A stretch of DNA of 64,000 nucleotides from Streptococcus pneumoniae (GCF_001113365.1 NZ_CKYA01000003.1:124001-188000), one strand, 5' to 3'. Numbered from the stretch's first letter, positions 34,824 through 43,832 are shown. Notes: a model not told the origin generated them from the sequence alone. Program-made: numbers and translations.

Positions 34824-35858
34824 ATGGTTTCTACTATTGGTATTGTTAGTTTATCTAGTGGCATTATCGGAGAGGATTTTGTCAAACACGAAGTGGACTT
34901 GGGTATCCAACGTCTCAAGGATCTGGGACTCAATCCCATCTTTTTGCCCCATTCGTTAAAAGGATTAGACTTTATCAAGGACCATCCTGAAGCTCGTGCA
35001 GAGGATTTGATTCATGCCTTTTCTGATGATAGCATCGACATGATCCTATGTGCCATCGGTGGAGACGATACCTATCGCTTGCTACCTTATCTTTTTGAAA
35101 ATGACCAACTCCAAAAGGTTATCAAGCAAAAAATTTTTCTTGGCTTCTCGGATACAACCATGAACCACCTCATGTTGCATAAATTAGGAATCAAGACTTT
35201 TTATGGTCAATCCTTTTTAGCAGACATTTGTGAATTAGACAAAGAAATGCTAGCCTATAGCCTTCACTACTTTAAAGAATTGATTGAGACGGGAAGAATT
35301 TCAGAAATCCGCCCTAGTGACGTTTGGTATGAGGAACGAACTGATTTTAGTCCCACGGCCCTGGGAACACCTCGTGTCAGTCATACAAATACAGGTTTTG
35401 ACTTGTTGCAAGGAAGGGCCCAATTCGAGGGGAAAATCCTCGGTGGTTGCCTCGAATCCCTCTACGATATCTTTGACAACTCTCGATACGCAGATAGCAC
35501 GGAGCTCTGCCAAAAATACAAACTTTTCCCTGACTTGTCAGACTGGGAAGGGAAAATCCTCTTGCTCGAAACAAGCGAAGAAAAGCCTAAGCCAGAAGAC
35601 TTCAAAAAGATGTTGCTAACTTTAAAGGACACTGGCATATTCGCGGTCATCAATGGACTCTTGGTCGGAAAACCTATGGATGAAACTTTCCATGACGACT
35701 ATAAAGAGGCACTATTGGATATCATTGACAACAATATCCCGATTGTCTATAATCTGAATGTCGGCCACGCAACTCCAAGAGCAATTGTCCCCTTCGGAGT
35801 TCACGCCTATGTAGATGCAAAGGAGCAAGTCATTCGCTTTGACTATAACAAAAAATAA
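34824..35858 (+). CDS. S66 family peptidase (LD-carboxypeptidase / MccF-like)
   Basis: 344 residues. The serine nucleophile is in GFSDTT (about residue 112), the catalytic Glu in GGCLES (about 212) and the His in VGHATP (about 313), giving the Ser-Glu-His triad of S66. Family members trim murein tetrapeptides or detoxify microcin C-like peptide-nucleotides. No signal peptide is visible, so the enzyme is cytoplasmic. The pneumococcal homologue is often labelled MccC/MccF-like. Ribosome binding site AGGAGG precedes the ATG. Confidence 0.92.
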   Translation: MVSTIGIVSLSSGIIGEDFVKHEVDLGIQRLKDLGLNPIFLPHSLKGLDFIKDHPEARAEDLIHAFSDDSIDMILCAIGGDDTYRLLPYLFENDQLQKVIKQKIFLGFSDTTMNHLMLHKLGIKTFYGQSFLADICELDKEMLAYSLHYFKELIETGRISEIRPSDVWYEERTDFSPTALGTPRVSHTNTGFDLLQGRAQFEGKILGGCLESLYDIFDNSRYADSTELCQKYKLFPDLSDWEGKILLLETSEEKPKPEDFKKMLLTLKDTGIFAVINGLLVGKPMDETFHDDYKEALLDIIDNNIPIVYNLNVGHATPRAIVPFGVHAYVDAKEQVIRFDYNKK

Positions 35859-35963
35859 ATAGTTTCTCTATTTTTGTGCTTTTGTATTCGTTTTCGTTAC
35901 AATTTGTATCTGAATTTATTGCATTTCGCTAATTTCTATGTTATCCTTTTGAAGGAGGTGTAT

Positions 35964-36227
35964 ATGACAAAACAAAAAATTAATCGAATCGTAGGTTCTA
36001 TTGGTGCCTTTATTGGAATTATAGTATTTATTGCCTACATACCTCAAATTATCGCTAATTTACAGGGAAATAAAGCTCAACCATTTCAACCTTTATCAGC
36101 TGCTATATCTTGCTTAATCTGGGTTATTTATGGATGGACAAAGGAACCTAAGAAGGATTGGATACTAATCATTCCAAATTCAGCTGGTGTTATTTTAGGT
36201 GGAATCACTTTTTTGACTTCACTCTAA
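35964..36227 (+). CDS. SemiSWEET-type sugar transporter
   Basis: 87 residues from MTKQKINRIVGSIGAFIGII, with a strong AAGGAGGTG. Three membrane helices and the PQ-loop motif YIPQI (about residue 30) followed by SCLIWVIYGW and LIIPNSAGVILGG match SemiSWEET proteins, which dimerise to pass small sugars. The pyroglutamate-like asparagine in IPNS fits the substrate-binding Asn of the family. A longer frame upstream lacks a good start. Confidence 0.88.
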   Translation: MTKQKINRIVGSIGAFIGIIVFIAYIPQIIANLQGNKAQPFQPLSAAISCLIWVIYGWTKEPKKDWILIIPNSAGVILGGITFLTSL

Positions 36228-36246
36228 CAAATCTAATAGTATATAT

Positions 36247-36277
36247 AAAAAGCTGGGAAAAGTTTCTCAGCTTTTTT
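36247..36277 (+). terminator. Terminator after the SemiSWEET gene
   Basis: AAAAGCTGGG/CTCAGCTTTT stem (one G-U) with an 8-base loop and a T6 run, between convergent genes. It may serve tag on the other strand as well. Confidence 0.8.
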
Positions 36278-36316
36278 CTATATTCTATTCTCAGATATGC
36301 GAGTTACCTGTACACA

Positions 36317-36880
36317 CTAATGACCGCTTTTCCACTCACAATCATTCTCATGGTCATCAACCAGCCCTGCTGCTTGTAGAAAAGACAAGACGGCGACTGG
36401 ACCTGTGAACTTGAAACCTCGTTTTTTGAGATCTTTGGCTAATTTCTCAGACAAAGCGGTTTTAGCTGGGGATTGGCGGTAATCGGGAACATCGTTAACG
36501 ATCGTTTTCCCCTCAACAAAAGACCAAAGATAGGCATCAAAAGAGCCATATTCTGCCTGTAATCGTAGAAAGGCTTGGGCGTTAGCGCGTGTAGCAAAAA
36601 TCTTGGCTCTATTTCGGATGATGGCTGGATTATCCAGCAAGTCTTCCAATTCAGTATCGGTCATTTCTGCGACCGCTTGAATTTGATAGCCATAAAATGC
36701 TTCTCGGAAAGCTTGACGTTTGTTGAGCACCGTTTCCCAAGACAGGCCTGCCTGATAAGTTTCCATACACAACAACTCAAACAATGCTTGGTCATCATGG
36801 AGGGGCTGCCCCCACTCCTCATCATGATAGGTGATATAGAGAGGATTGGTCATCTTGACCCACGAACAACGTTTTATCAT
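36317..36880 (-). CDS. tag: DNA-3-methyladenine glycosylase I
   Basis: 187 residues. Removes 3-methyladenine from alkylated DNA. RCSWVKMTNPLYITYHDEEWGQ opens the protein (shortened here to its key parts: Cys5, the YHDEEWG box), METYQAGLSWETVL follows, and His and Cys in DDHENDC near the C-terminus complete the zinc site. It lies 9 bp after ruvA, so the two repair genes form an operon. Confidence 0.96.
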   Translation of the reverse strand: MIKRCSWVKMTNPLYITYHDEEWGQPLHDDQALFELLCMETYQAGLSWETVLNKRQAFREAFYGYQIQAVAEMTDTELEDLLDNPAIIRNRAKIFATRANAQAFLRLQAEYGSFDAYLWSFVEGKTIVNDVPDYRQSPAKTALSEKLAKDLKKRGFKFTGPVAVLSFLQAAGLVDDHENDCEWKSGH

Positions 36881-36889
36881 GCTCTACTC

Positions 36890-37483
36890 CTATTTGACCA
36901 ACATTTTAAGGGCCGACTTGATATAGTTCTCAGCTGTATCTGTCGTTCCTTCGAAGAATTTCTTGATTTTCTTGAGCTCAGTTGCCTTGTAGCCCAGTGC
37001 CAACATGGCCTCCATTGCTTCTTCCAATTCTTGGTTTTCAGCGCTTGCTTGCACTGCCACCTTAGCAGGAAGGTCATCTCCTGCAACTACTACCTTACCT
37101 TCCAAGTCCAGCACCATCTGCTGGGCTGTTTTCTTGCCAATTTTAGGGAACTTGGTCAAGTAGGTGATGTTCTTGGTTTCGATAGCTTGGACCAAGCCAG
37201 CATTGTCATCGGCAGCAATAATAGCAAGAGCTGATACAGGACCAATCCCAGAAACCGAAATCAGACTGAGAAAGAGTTTTTTCTCGTCTTCTGAGCGAAA
37301 TCCATAAAGCAGATGAGCGTCCTCACGCACGACTTGATGCACATAAATCTGAGCCTCCTGATTGACCTGTCCCGAGTAAGCATAGGGATTGGCCACATGC
37401 AGGATATAACCGATACCGTTGGTTTCAAGAACAATGTATTTAGCAGTGATTTTGGTAATGATTCCTTTTAAATATTCGTACAT
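36890..37483 (-). CDS. ruvA: Holliday junction branch migration protein RuvA
   Basis: 197 residues: OB-fold domain (MYEYLKGIITKITAKYIVLE), tandem helix-hairpin-helix motifs (ISVSGIGPVSALAI and LTKFPKIGKKTAQQMV), and a C-terminal domain that contacts RuvB. It marks the left border of the sulfatase island. mutL lies on the other side. Confidence 0.97.
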   Translation of the reverse strand: MYEYLKGIITKITAKYIVLETNGIGYILHVANPYAYSGQVNQEAQIYVHQVVREDAHLLYGFRSEDEKKLFLSLISVSGIGPVSALAIIAADDNAGLVQAIETKNITYLTKFPKIGKKTAQQMVLDLEGKVVVAGDDLPAKVAVQASAENQELEEAMEAMLALGYKATELKKIKKFFEGTTDTAENYIKSALKMLVK

Positions 37484-37841
37484 AGTTTTCCTTTTCTCGT
37501 CTACTATTTAATCTACTTTATAGTATACCATACTTTAGACCCTAACCTTCAATATCATAAGAAAGTTCCTTTTATAGAGTAATAGTCCGAAAAAGAATAT
37601 TTCAAAAAAGTATTATTTTGACATAATCAAAATAATTAGCGACAAAATTTAAGAACAAAATTAAACGAACGAATTGCATTCTTAAAAAGCTTAGAATACT
37701 TTTCGTTCGTTTTTTAACTTCTGTTTTCGGAGTTGTGATCATTTTTCAAAAATAATTTTTTTATAAATCGATTCATGACTTCCCTTTCAATTTTTAATAT
37801 ATATCATTTTAAATTTTCATTTTTATATTAGCGCGCAAAAT
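37484..37841. other. 358-bp AT-rich gap, left border of the sulfatase island
   Basis: Holds the ruvA promoter region (minus strand TATACT about 40 bp before the ATG), a strong hairpin at 37663-37715, and about 120 bp of very AT-rich sequence with no gene or recognisable repeat. No insertion-sequence ends or integrase remnants were seen. Confidence 0.6.
37663..37715. terminator. Bidirectional terminator after the TauE/SafE gene
   Basis: AAACGAACGAA/TTCGTTCGTTT arms enclose an inner ATTCT/AGAAT stem. T6 follows on the plus strand and TTTAATTTT on the minus strand. Expected to end the PTS-sulfatase operon before ruvA. Confidence 0.7.
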
Positions 37842-38624
37842 CTACTCTAAAACCACTGCAAATAAATTATAAATATTTAATGCTAAAACAGCGACAACAA
37901 CCAGTTGAAAAACTATCGCAATTTTATCTTCTGATAGAATTTTACTGAATTTAGCTCCAAAAATTCCTCCAAAAATAGCAGCAATGATAATCACCATAAG
38001 CATACGGCTATCATACTGATTAAATTTAGAAATCAACACTAACGAAATAATTTTAGAAAGTTGAGAGAAGAAAATAGTGGCAATAGAATAAACTGTCGCT
38101 TTTTTTATAGGTAATCCAAATAAAATTATAAAAAAAGATACATTGATTGGACCACCACCAATCCCTAAAAAACTAGATATAGCTCCCAATAAAAAACCAC
38201 AGAAAAAATACCATGTCTTGTGAATAAAATTATATTGTTTAAAAAACTTTTTTGAAGCCAATAAAGCAAATAGCAACATAAGTACTGTGATAATTACTTG
38301 AACAAATTGTGCTATTCTTGACCCAGATAAAACTAAAAGGCAGTCAAATAGTAGACTACCTATATATCCTCCAAAAATAGAACCTATAGCAAGATAACTT
38401 AGTTCCATAACTTTTAACTTTTGACCAGACTGAATCTGTCTGACTGTTGATGAAATTGACATAACAAATACAGCAACAGAGGAATAGAAAGAAATAGTTG
38501 CCACATTATCCCATGCAATAAAATCAAGTACCGGTTTTATAATAACGCCTCCTCCCATACCGGATACCGCCCCTATTGCATTAGCTACTATGATGACAAG
38601 GAAATATAATATTTTTTGTTCCAT
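37842..38624 (-). CDS. TauE/SafE family permease (probable sulfate/sulfite exporter)
   Basis: 260 residues, about eight membrane helices in two inverted halves. Each half starts with the family motif: GMGGGVIIKP (about residue 23) and GIGGGPINV (about residue 155). Family members export sulfite or organosulfur compounds, though many are uncharacterised. It is the last gene of the PTS-sulfatase operon, 21 bp after the FGE gene. Export of the sulfate freed by the cytoplasmic sulfatase is the most economical role, but that is inference. Confidence 0.88.
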   Translation of the reverse strand: MEQKILYFLVIIVANAIGAVSGMGGGVIIKPVLDFIAWDNVATISFYSSVAVFVMSISSTVRQIQSGQKLKVMELSYLAIGSIFGGYIGSLLFDCLLVLSGSRIAQFVQVIITVLMLLFALLASKKFFKQYNFIHKTWYFFCGFLLGAISSFLGIGGGPINVSFFIILFGLPIKKATVYSIATIFFSQLSKIISLVLISKFNQYDSRMLMVIIIAAIFGGIFGAKFSKILSEDKIAIVFQLVVVAVLALNIYNLFAVVLE

Positions 38625-38645
38625 ATATACATCTCACTTCCTTTA

Positions 38646-39503
38646 TTAGCTGATGTCCTTTACACAACGAAAACCCATATTTTGACTACTTGTCATAGCT
38701 GTTGTAGAATTTCTAGCAGACATTCTATAGCGATTACAATAACTATAATGGCATAAAAAGGAGCCTCCTTTTATAGCATACTGTTCATCATCACAGATTT
38801 GATGTTCTCTCCAAAAATCTTTACCAGACACAATCTGAAAAGATTGCAGTTCTATTTTCCCTGGATTTACACACCACTCCCAAACATTCCCTATCATTTG
38901 ATAAAGCCCATAAGGGTTCGGTTCATATGTCTTAACAGGAGCAGTCCCCGCATATCCATCATCTAATGAATTAAGAGTAGGGAACTGCCCTTGCCATGTA
39001 TTGCACATATGCTTATCACTAAAGATAAGATTATCACCCCAATAATAATGCTCATACTCGGTTCCACCTTGAGCTGCTATTTCCCATTCTGCTTCTGTAG
39101 GTAATCTTTTTCCAGCCCATTGGCAATAGGCTAGTGCATCGTTCCGAGTAACATGTACTACAGGATGATCCATACGAGTACGGATATCTGTCAGTGGTCC
39201 TTCCGGATGGCACCATGATGCTCCTGCTATTGCTAACCACCAAGGTGTCTTCTGCATCTCTATAGAAATTTGATTTATATCCTCTATAAAATATTTGAAC
39301 ACATAAGACCAACCAATCTTTTCAGCGTCAGTAATATATCCAGTTTGTTTCACAAACTCTGAAAATTCTTGATTTGTTACTGTTGTCTCATCAATGTAGA
39401 AAGGAGCAATAGATATTTCAGTACGGGGACCTTCATAATCATACTCAAACCCTATCCTTTCATTTGTTCCGATACAATAATTACCACCAGGAATATAAAT
39501 CAT
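38646..39503 (-). CDS. Formylglycine-generating enzyme (FGE/SUMF1 family)
   Basis: 285 residues from MIYIPGGNYCIGTNERIG, chosen because AAGGGA stands 7 bases before this ATG (an ATG two codons earlier is too close). FGE oxidises a sulfatase Cys to formylglycine with O2 and copper. The core GGSFLCHYSYCNRYRMSARN has both active-site cysteines (about C251 and C256, five apart as in true FGEs). GKRLPTEAEWEIAA and NVWEWC are family motifs. This separates it from FGE-like paralogues (EgtB, PvdO) that lack the Cys pair. It lies 16 bp after the sulfatase. Confidence 0.92.
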   Translation of the reverse strand: MIYIPGGNYCIGTNERIGFEYDYEGPRTEISIAPFYIDETTVTNQEFSEFVKQTGYITDAEKIGWSYVFKYFIEDINQISIEMQKTPWWLAIAGASWCHPEGPLTDIRTRMDHPVVHVTRNDALAYCQWAGKRLPTEAEWEIAAQGGTEYEHYYWGDNLIFSDKHMCNTWQGQFPTLNSLDDGYAGTAPVKTYEPNPYGLYQMIGNVWEWCVNPGKIELQSFQIVSGKDFWREHQICDDEQYAIKGGSFLCHYSYCNRYRMSARNSTTAMTSSQNMGFRCVKDIS

Positions 39504-39519
39504 AAACATGTCCCTTCTT

Positions 39520-41007
39520 TTATAAGATATCCAATAAATCTAATCTTTCAAACTGTTCCTCTGGAGCTTCGAGTTTCTTCATTTCTTCTACCAGCAAATG
39601 CTTCATACGGTCTTCTAATTCATCATCCTGAAGTGGAGAAGTTTGACCTTCATCAATTTCCAAATCAAAAAGTAAACTATCCTTTGTATACCCTGACATA
39701 TCCCCTAAACCATCTAAAATAGCTGGTTTTTTTATAGGAATCTTATAAACTGGAAAAGGAGTTCGTTCAAGAAACTGTCCCATTTCAATTTCTGAAGGAT
39801 TCTGTTCTCCTAAATAATGACGAATAGTTGTTGGGATTCCAGCATACTCATTTAAAGGAGAATTGTCTGGTTTTGGAGCTCTGAAATAGGTATACCGTCC
39901 ATCTGTAATATTCACTGTGATGCCATGAGCACCATAAACGGCATACTCTTTTTCATTTTTTCTCCCATCTAATAGCGGCAACCATGATTTTCCCTGTACT
40001 TCATCTGGAGTTGGGATATCAAAATAATCCAATATGGTTGGCATGATATCAATATTCTGTGATACTGTTTTTATTCTTTCACCTTGTTTACGATGAACTG
40101 GGTCTTTGACAAATAAAGGAATTGCTGCTAATTCATTAAAATTATGCATATAATTTTTTCCGAACAGCTCTCTTTCTCCCAAGAAATATCCATGGTCAGA
40201 TGTCACAATGATTAAAGTATCATCGTATATTCCTAATTCCTTCATTTTATTAATTAGGCGACCAAAATGTACATCTGTCATAGTCATAAGTGCAGCATAC
40301 CGTTTTCGAATATAGTCTACCGCCTCTTCTGGGACATCTACTTCCCCATAATTTGGAGTTTCAAAATATGGACCAGTATATACTTTATCATACAACTCCA
40401 TGTATTTTTTAGGTACATCAAACGGTTCATGAGGATCAAAAACTTCTACTTGAATAAAGAAATCATCCTCATCTTTATTTAATTCTAACCATTCGCATGC
40501 CGATTTAAATGTCCTAGGAGTAGGATATTTATCCTCATCTTCATACCAATATTCACGATTCGCTTGATATTGACGTCTTAGCTTACCATAATATTGTTCT
40601 GGCATCCACTCTGGATCTTTTATTCGTGAAATCCATGGATCGCCTTCTTGACCGCGATGAAAATCCCAAGTTGTAAATTGGTTAATATAGCCTTCTCCAC
40701 CAAGTCTAAAATAATGTGTATGATCTGTCGTTAAGTGTGAATATACTCCATGCTCTTGAAGCACCTTTGATACAGTGATGTCAAATGGTTCAATTGGTCC
40801 CCATGATCTCTCTAAAAAATTTAAACGACCAGTCATAATATCACGTCGTGCAGGCATACAGGGAGTTGAGCCAATATAATGATTATCAAAAACAGCCGAA
40901 TCTTGAGCAAATGCATCTAAATTAGGTGTCGCTACAAAAGAATTTGTATTATATGTTTTCAAAAAATCCTTTCGTAGCGTATCCATTAATACTAGAACAA
41001 CCTTCAT
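39520..41007 (-). CDS. Cytoplasmic Cys-type sulfatase
   Basis: 495 residues, alkaline-phosphatase superfamily. The maturation motif C-x-P-x-R is CMPAR with Cys50, which must become formylglycine. Calcium ligands are in VLMDTLRKDF (N-terminus) and SDHG (about residue 290). There is no signal peptide or membrane anchor, so it acts in the cytosol on an imported substrate. It follows the EIID gene by 18 bp and precedes FGE. Substrate is unknown. PTS linkage suggests a sulfated mono- or disaccharide phosphate. Confidence 0.92.
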   Translation of the reverse strand: MKVVLVLMDTLRKDFLKTYNTNSFVATPNLDAFAQDSAVFDNHYIGSTPCMPARRDIMTGRLNFLERSWGPIEPFDITVSKVLQEHGVYSHLTTDHTHYFRLGGEGYINQFTTWDFHRGQEGDPWISRIKDPEWMPEQYYGKLRRQYQANREYWYEDEDKYPTPRTFKSACEWLELNKDEDDFFIQVEVFDPHEPFDVPKKYMELYDKVYTGPYFETPNYGEVDVPEEAVDYIRKRYAALMTMTDVHFGRLINKMKELGIYDDTLIIVTSDHGYFLGERELFGKNYMHNFNELAAIPLFVKDPVHRKQGERIKTVSQNIDIMPTILDYFDIPTPDEVQGKSWLPLLDGRKNEKEYAVYGAHGITVNITDGRYTYFRAPKPDNSPLNEYAGIPTTIRHYLGEQNPSEIEMGQFLERTPFPVYKIPIKKPAILDGLGDMSGYTKDSLLFDLEIDEGQTSPLQDDELEDRMKHLLVEEMKKLEAPEEQFERLDLLDIL

Positions 41008-41025
41008 TTCCTACCTCGTTTTAAT

Positions 41026-41841
41026 CTAAACAATGATTCCAAAATATGATAAGAAGATAGAAACTCCAATAATCACAAAAATCATTGACACAACGTATTT
41101 ACCATTCCATTTTTTCATTAAATACAAACAAACTAATGTAAGAATTAAAGGCAACATATTTGGTAATACTTTATCAAGAGTATCTTGAAGCACTATAGCC
41201 CCATCGCCTTCACCAAATTGTAACCCTAATTTTAACTTAACTGTAGATGTAATTAACGCACCCGCTACCATTACACCAAGAACATTCGCCGATGTTGAAA
41301 TTCTATCTAAAATCTTTTTCCCATTTGCCGATGTTAATAATTCTTTCCCTTTACTATATCCTATGTGAATACTGTAATATTTCAAAGGGAAATATAAACC
41401 ATTTATCAGCAAGAACATCAATATTGGCCCCATCCAATTTCCTTGAACTGCAAATGAAGCCCCTATACTTCCTGCAATCGGAAACCATGTAAAGTTCAAT
41501 AAGCTATCACCCAAACCAGCCAAAGGCCCCATCAAACTTGTTTTTACAGCAATAACAGATTCTTTTTCATCTTCAGTAGTGGTTTCTTCTAATGCAGTTG
41601 TAACACCTAATATGAACGGAATAAGTACTGGATGGCTATTAAAAAATTCTAAATGGCGTCTTTGAGCATTGACACATTCTTCTTTACTTTTACCTTTGTA
41701 TAATTTAGACAAAACTGGTGTCAATGCAAATAGAGTACTTAGACTTTGTAATCGCTCATAATTGTGAGAGAATTGAATCATCTGACAACGCCAAAACATT
41801 TTATTCAAATCTTTTTTTGTTATTTTATTTTCGTTGGTCAT
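41026..41841 (-). CDS. PTS EIID component, mannose family
   Basis: 271 residues. The N-terminal domain with TKKDLNKMFWRCQMIQFSHN, then PLAGLGDSLLNFTWFPIAGS and a C-terminal membrane helix, match EIID of the mannose/N-acetylgalactosamine family. It forms the membrane channel with EIIC. Start overlaps the EIIC stop by 4 bases (ATGA). Confidence 0.93.
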   Translation of the reverse strand: MTNENKITKKDLNKMFWRCQMIQFSHNYERLQSLSTLFALTPVLSKLYKGKSKEECVNAQRRHLEFFNSHPVLIPFILGVTTALEETTTEDEKESVIAVKTSLMGPLAGLGDSLLNFTWFPIAGSIGASFAVQGNWMGPILMFLLINGLYFPLKYYSIHIGYSKGKELLTSANGKKILDRISTSANVLGVMVAGALITSTVKLKLGLQFGEGDGAIVLQDTLDKVLPNMLPLILTLVCLYLMKKWNGKYVVSMIFVIIGVSIFLSYFGIIV

Positions 41842-42635
41842 AAATCAAACTCTCCTTCCCCATCTGCAACAACTACACTCGATTCCTCAGAATCTCCGTT
41901 TTTTTCTATTCCACCACGATTCATTAAAATATCATACAAGGCAGCTGCTGCAAGAGCAAAAATTGCAATGCCAACAGTTGGTATTTGTAAAAATGTTGCT
42001 AATGCAAAACCTAGTGTAAGAAAAATCCACATATTCTTTTTCAACATCATTGAAAGTAGCATAGCAAGACCAACTGCTGGAATAAGTTTAGAAGCAACTG
42101 TCAATCCAGTTAAGGCAAAAGCTGGAATAACACCTAGTGCAGCTTCTACTGCTGGAGCACCTAACCATACTGAGATAAACACTGGCACAGCTCGACTTAA
42201 AAAGAAGAATAAACCGCCCAAATACTGCAACTTATCAATTTTTCCAAATTCACCCGATTGAACAATTTTATCTGCCGTATGTACTAATGATACATTAGTA
42301 GTCATTATAATCATACTTAGTTGTTGAACTAGAAGCGCAACAGGTACTGCAACTGCAACACCTGCAGCCTCACCACCACCTGATAAAATACCGATAGCGA
42401 CACCAACAACAGCTCCTGAAATAACATCAGGTGGTTGATAGGCTCCTACATTATTTGTTCCTAACCACAATAGCTCAAGAGTACCAGCGATAATCAATCC
42501 CTGCCCTGGGTCTCCCAGCAAGAATCCTACTACTACACCTGCTAATAATGGTTTTCGAAAGCCAAGGTGTGGTCCGAACTGGTCAAGGGCACATAGCCCC
42601 GCCCAAATCGCCACAATAAGCGCTTTGAAAATCAT
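41838..42635 (-). CDS. PTS EIIC component, mannose family
   Basis: 265 residues, polytopic. DQFGPHLGFRKPLLAGVVVG and LGDPGQGLIIAGTLELLWLG at the N-terminus are EIIC signatures. It binds and moves the sugar across the membrane. The ATG has a strong AAAGGAG. The C-terminal tail is acidic (EESSVVVADGEGEFDL). Confidence 0.93.
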   Translation of the reverse strand: MIFKALIVAIWAGLCALDQFGPHLGFRKPLLAGVVVGFLLGDPGQGLIIAGTLELLWLGTNNVGAYQPPDVISGAVVGVAIGILSGGGEAAGVAVAVPVALLVQQLSMIIMTTNVSLVHTADKIVQSGEFGKIDKLQYLGGLFFFLSRAVPVFISVWLGAPAVEAALGVIPAFALTGLTVASKLIPAVGLAMLLSMMLKKNMWIFLTLGFALATFLQIPTVGIAIFALAAAALYDILMNRGGIEKNGDSEESSVVVADGEGEFDL

Positions 42636-42691
42636 AAGATTTTCTCCTTTCTTTTATTTTTCTTTTGAATTTAATTTAATCAATAAAGGTC

Positions 42692-43162
42692 TTAAACTAA
42701 CGTTTTATAATCCACCCTAGGATCTTTAGGAACCATTTGTACATTGATATGAATTCCTTCATTCATCAAATCAACAAAGGCTTGATGTTCCTCGTCTGTT
42801 ACAGAGATTGCTTTCTCTAATCTTTTACGTCCTTCTTTAAATCTCATCCCTCCTGCATTAACTTCTTTAATTTTCAATCCTTCATCTACTAAAAATTTAA
42901 TATCTATGGGATTTGTAAATAATAACATCGTTCTCTTTTTGATTTCACTTTTCTTCATAACCTCAGCAAATTGACGAACTCCAAAAATAACAACCTTAAC
43001 ACCAGGGGGAACGGCAAAATTTGCAACACTGTGCTGAACTGGATCATTTTTAGCTTCATCATTAATAATTAAGATTTGTTCAATTTCATAATTACGAGTC
43101 CAAGTAGTTGCCACTTGACCATGAATCAAGCGGTCATCAATTCTAACAAGTTCTACTGCCAT
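42692..43162 (-). CDS. PTS EIIB component, mannose family
   Basis: 156 residues. The phospho-acceptor histidine is in RIDDRLIHGQV (His14). FTNPIDIKFLVDEGLKIKEV and NAGGMRFKEGRK fit the sorbose/mannose/GalNAc IIB fold. It passes phosphate from EIIA to the incoming sugar. Confidence 0.94.
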   Translation of the reverse strand: MAVELVRIDDRLIHGQVATTWTRNYEIEQILIINDEAKNDPVQHSVANFAVPPGVKVVIFGVRQFAEVMKKSEIKKRTMLLFTNPIDIKFLVDEGLKIKEVNAGGMRFKEGRKRLEKAISVTDEEHQAFVDLMNEGIHINVQMVPKDPRVDYKTLV

Positions 43163-43176
43163 TTCTATGTCTCCTT

Positions 43177-43599
43177 CTATAAATCAAATGAATCTTCCTC
43201 AATAGGTTCGGAAGTTATTGCCTTATCAACAATTGACATTGTATTTGGTAATATATTTTTTATTACTTCTGTTGCCTCTAACAAGCGTAACTCCGAGTGC
43301 ATAAACAACTCAATTAACAAGGGTAAATTAAAGCCTGTTACGATCAATACATTTCCATTAGTTTCTAAAAAACGATAAGATGCATTAAACGGAGTTCCAC
43401 CAATAATATCTGTCAGAATAATCCATTCCTCATCTGGATATACAGACGTAACTGTCACAATTTCTTCATACATTGATTCTATCGTCGAATCCATTGTCAC
43501 TGATAACGTATTAACACGATTTTGAGAACCTAAAATCATTTCTGCACTTTCTACCGCAGCTTTTGACATCGGTCCATGACTTATAACAAGATATCTCAT
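43177..43599 (-). CDS. PTS EIIA component, mannose family
   Basis: 140 residues, stand-alone EIIA. The phospho-acceptor is His8 in VISHGPMS. TDIIGGTPFNAS is the typical second motif. First gene of the island's minus-strand operon (EIIA, EIIB, EIIC, EIID, sulfatase, FGE, TauE), all within short gaps, under a consensus promoter with an overlapping cre site. Confidence 0.94.
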   Translation of the reverse strand: MRYLVISHGPMSKAAVESAEMILGSQNRVNTLSVTMDSTIESMYEEIVTVTSVYPDEEWIILTDIIGGTPFNASYRFLETNGNVLIVTGFNLPLLIELFMHSELRLLEATEVIKNILPNTMSIVDKAITSEPIEEDSFDL

Positions 43600-43622
43600 C
43601 TTTTCCCTCCTAAATTATATTT

Positions 43623-43638
43623 ATGACATCGCTTACAA
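43623..43638 (-). promoter_or_regulatory. cre (CcpA) site at the PTS-sulfatase promoter
   Basis: Minus strand TTGTAAGCGATGTCAT matches the cre consensus WTGNAARCGNWWNCAW at all but one position. It lies at about the transcription start, a place where CcpA blocks transcription when glucose is available. Confidence 0.75.
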
Positions 43639-43643
43639 TATTA

Positions 43644-43671
43644 ATTATAATCTTTTTTAATCATTTGTCAA
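43644..43671 (-). promoter_or_regulatory. Promoter of the PTS-sulfatase operon
   Basis: Minus strand TTGACA (perfect -35), 16-base spacer, TATAAT (perfect -10). Start expected near 43637. Confidence 0.85.
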
Positions 43672-43673
43672 CA

Positions 43674-43818
43674 CTTTTTGTTCTATTTTTGTTATTTTTT
43701 TCTTAATAATGTTAGATGTTATTATCTTTTGTTCTTTTTAAGTGTTATTTTATGTCCTTTTGTGCTTTTTGGTTGAAAAAATGACATTTTAATGATATTA
43801 TAAATTCAAAAGATAACA
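43674..43818. promoter_or_regulatory. Repeated AACAAAA-type operator candidates for the DeoR regulator
   Basis: Between the divergent promoters the minus strand repeats short A-rich motifs: AGAACAAAAAG (near 43680), ATAACAAAAAT (near 43690), AGAACAAAAGAT (near 43730) and GCACAAAAGGAC (near 43760). Such direct repeats are typical for DeoR-family operators. They lie close to both promoters. Confidence 0.5.
43773..43801 (+). promoter_or_regulatory. Promoter of the DeoR-anSME operon
   Basis: Plus strand TTGAAA, 17-base spacer, TATTAT, about 30 bp before the ATG of the regulator. Confidence 0.65.
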
Positions 43819-43832
43819 AGAAGGAATCTACT

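Noticed and set aside
38646..39503. Reading the FGE-like gene as an EgtB/PvdO-type paralogue
   Set aside because: Both catalytic cysteines five residues apart and the NRYRMSARN context are present, and it sits next to a Cys-type sulfatase.
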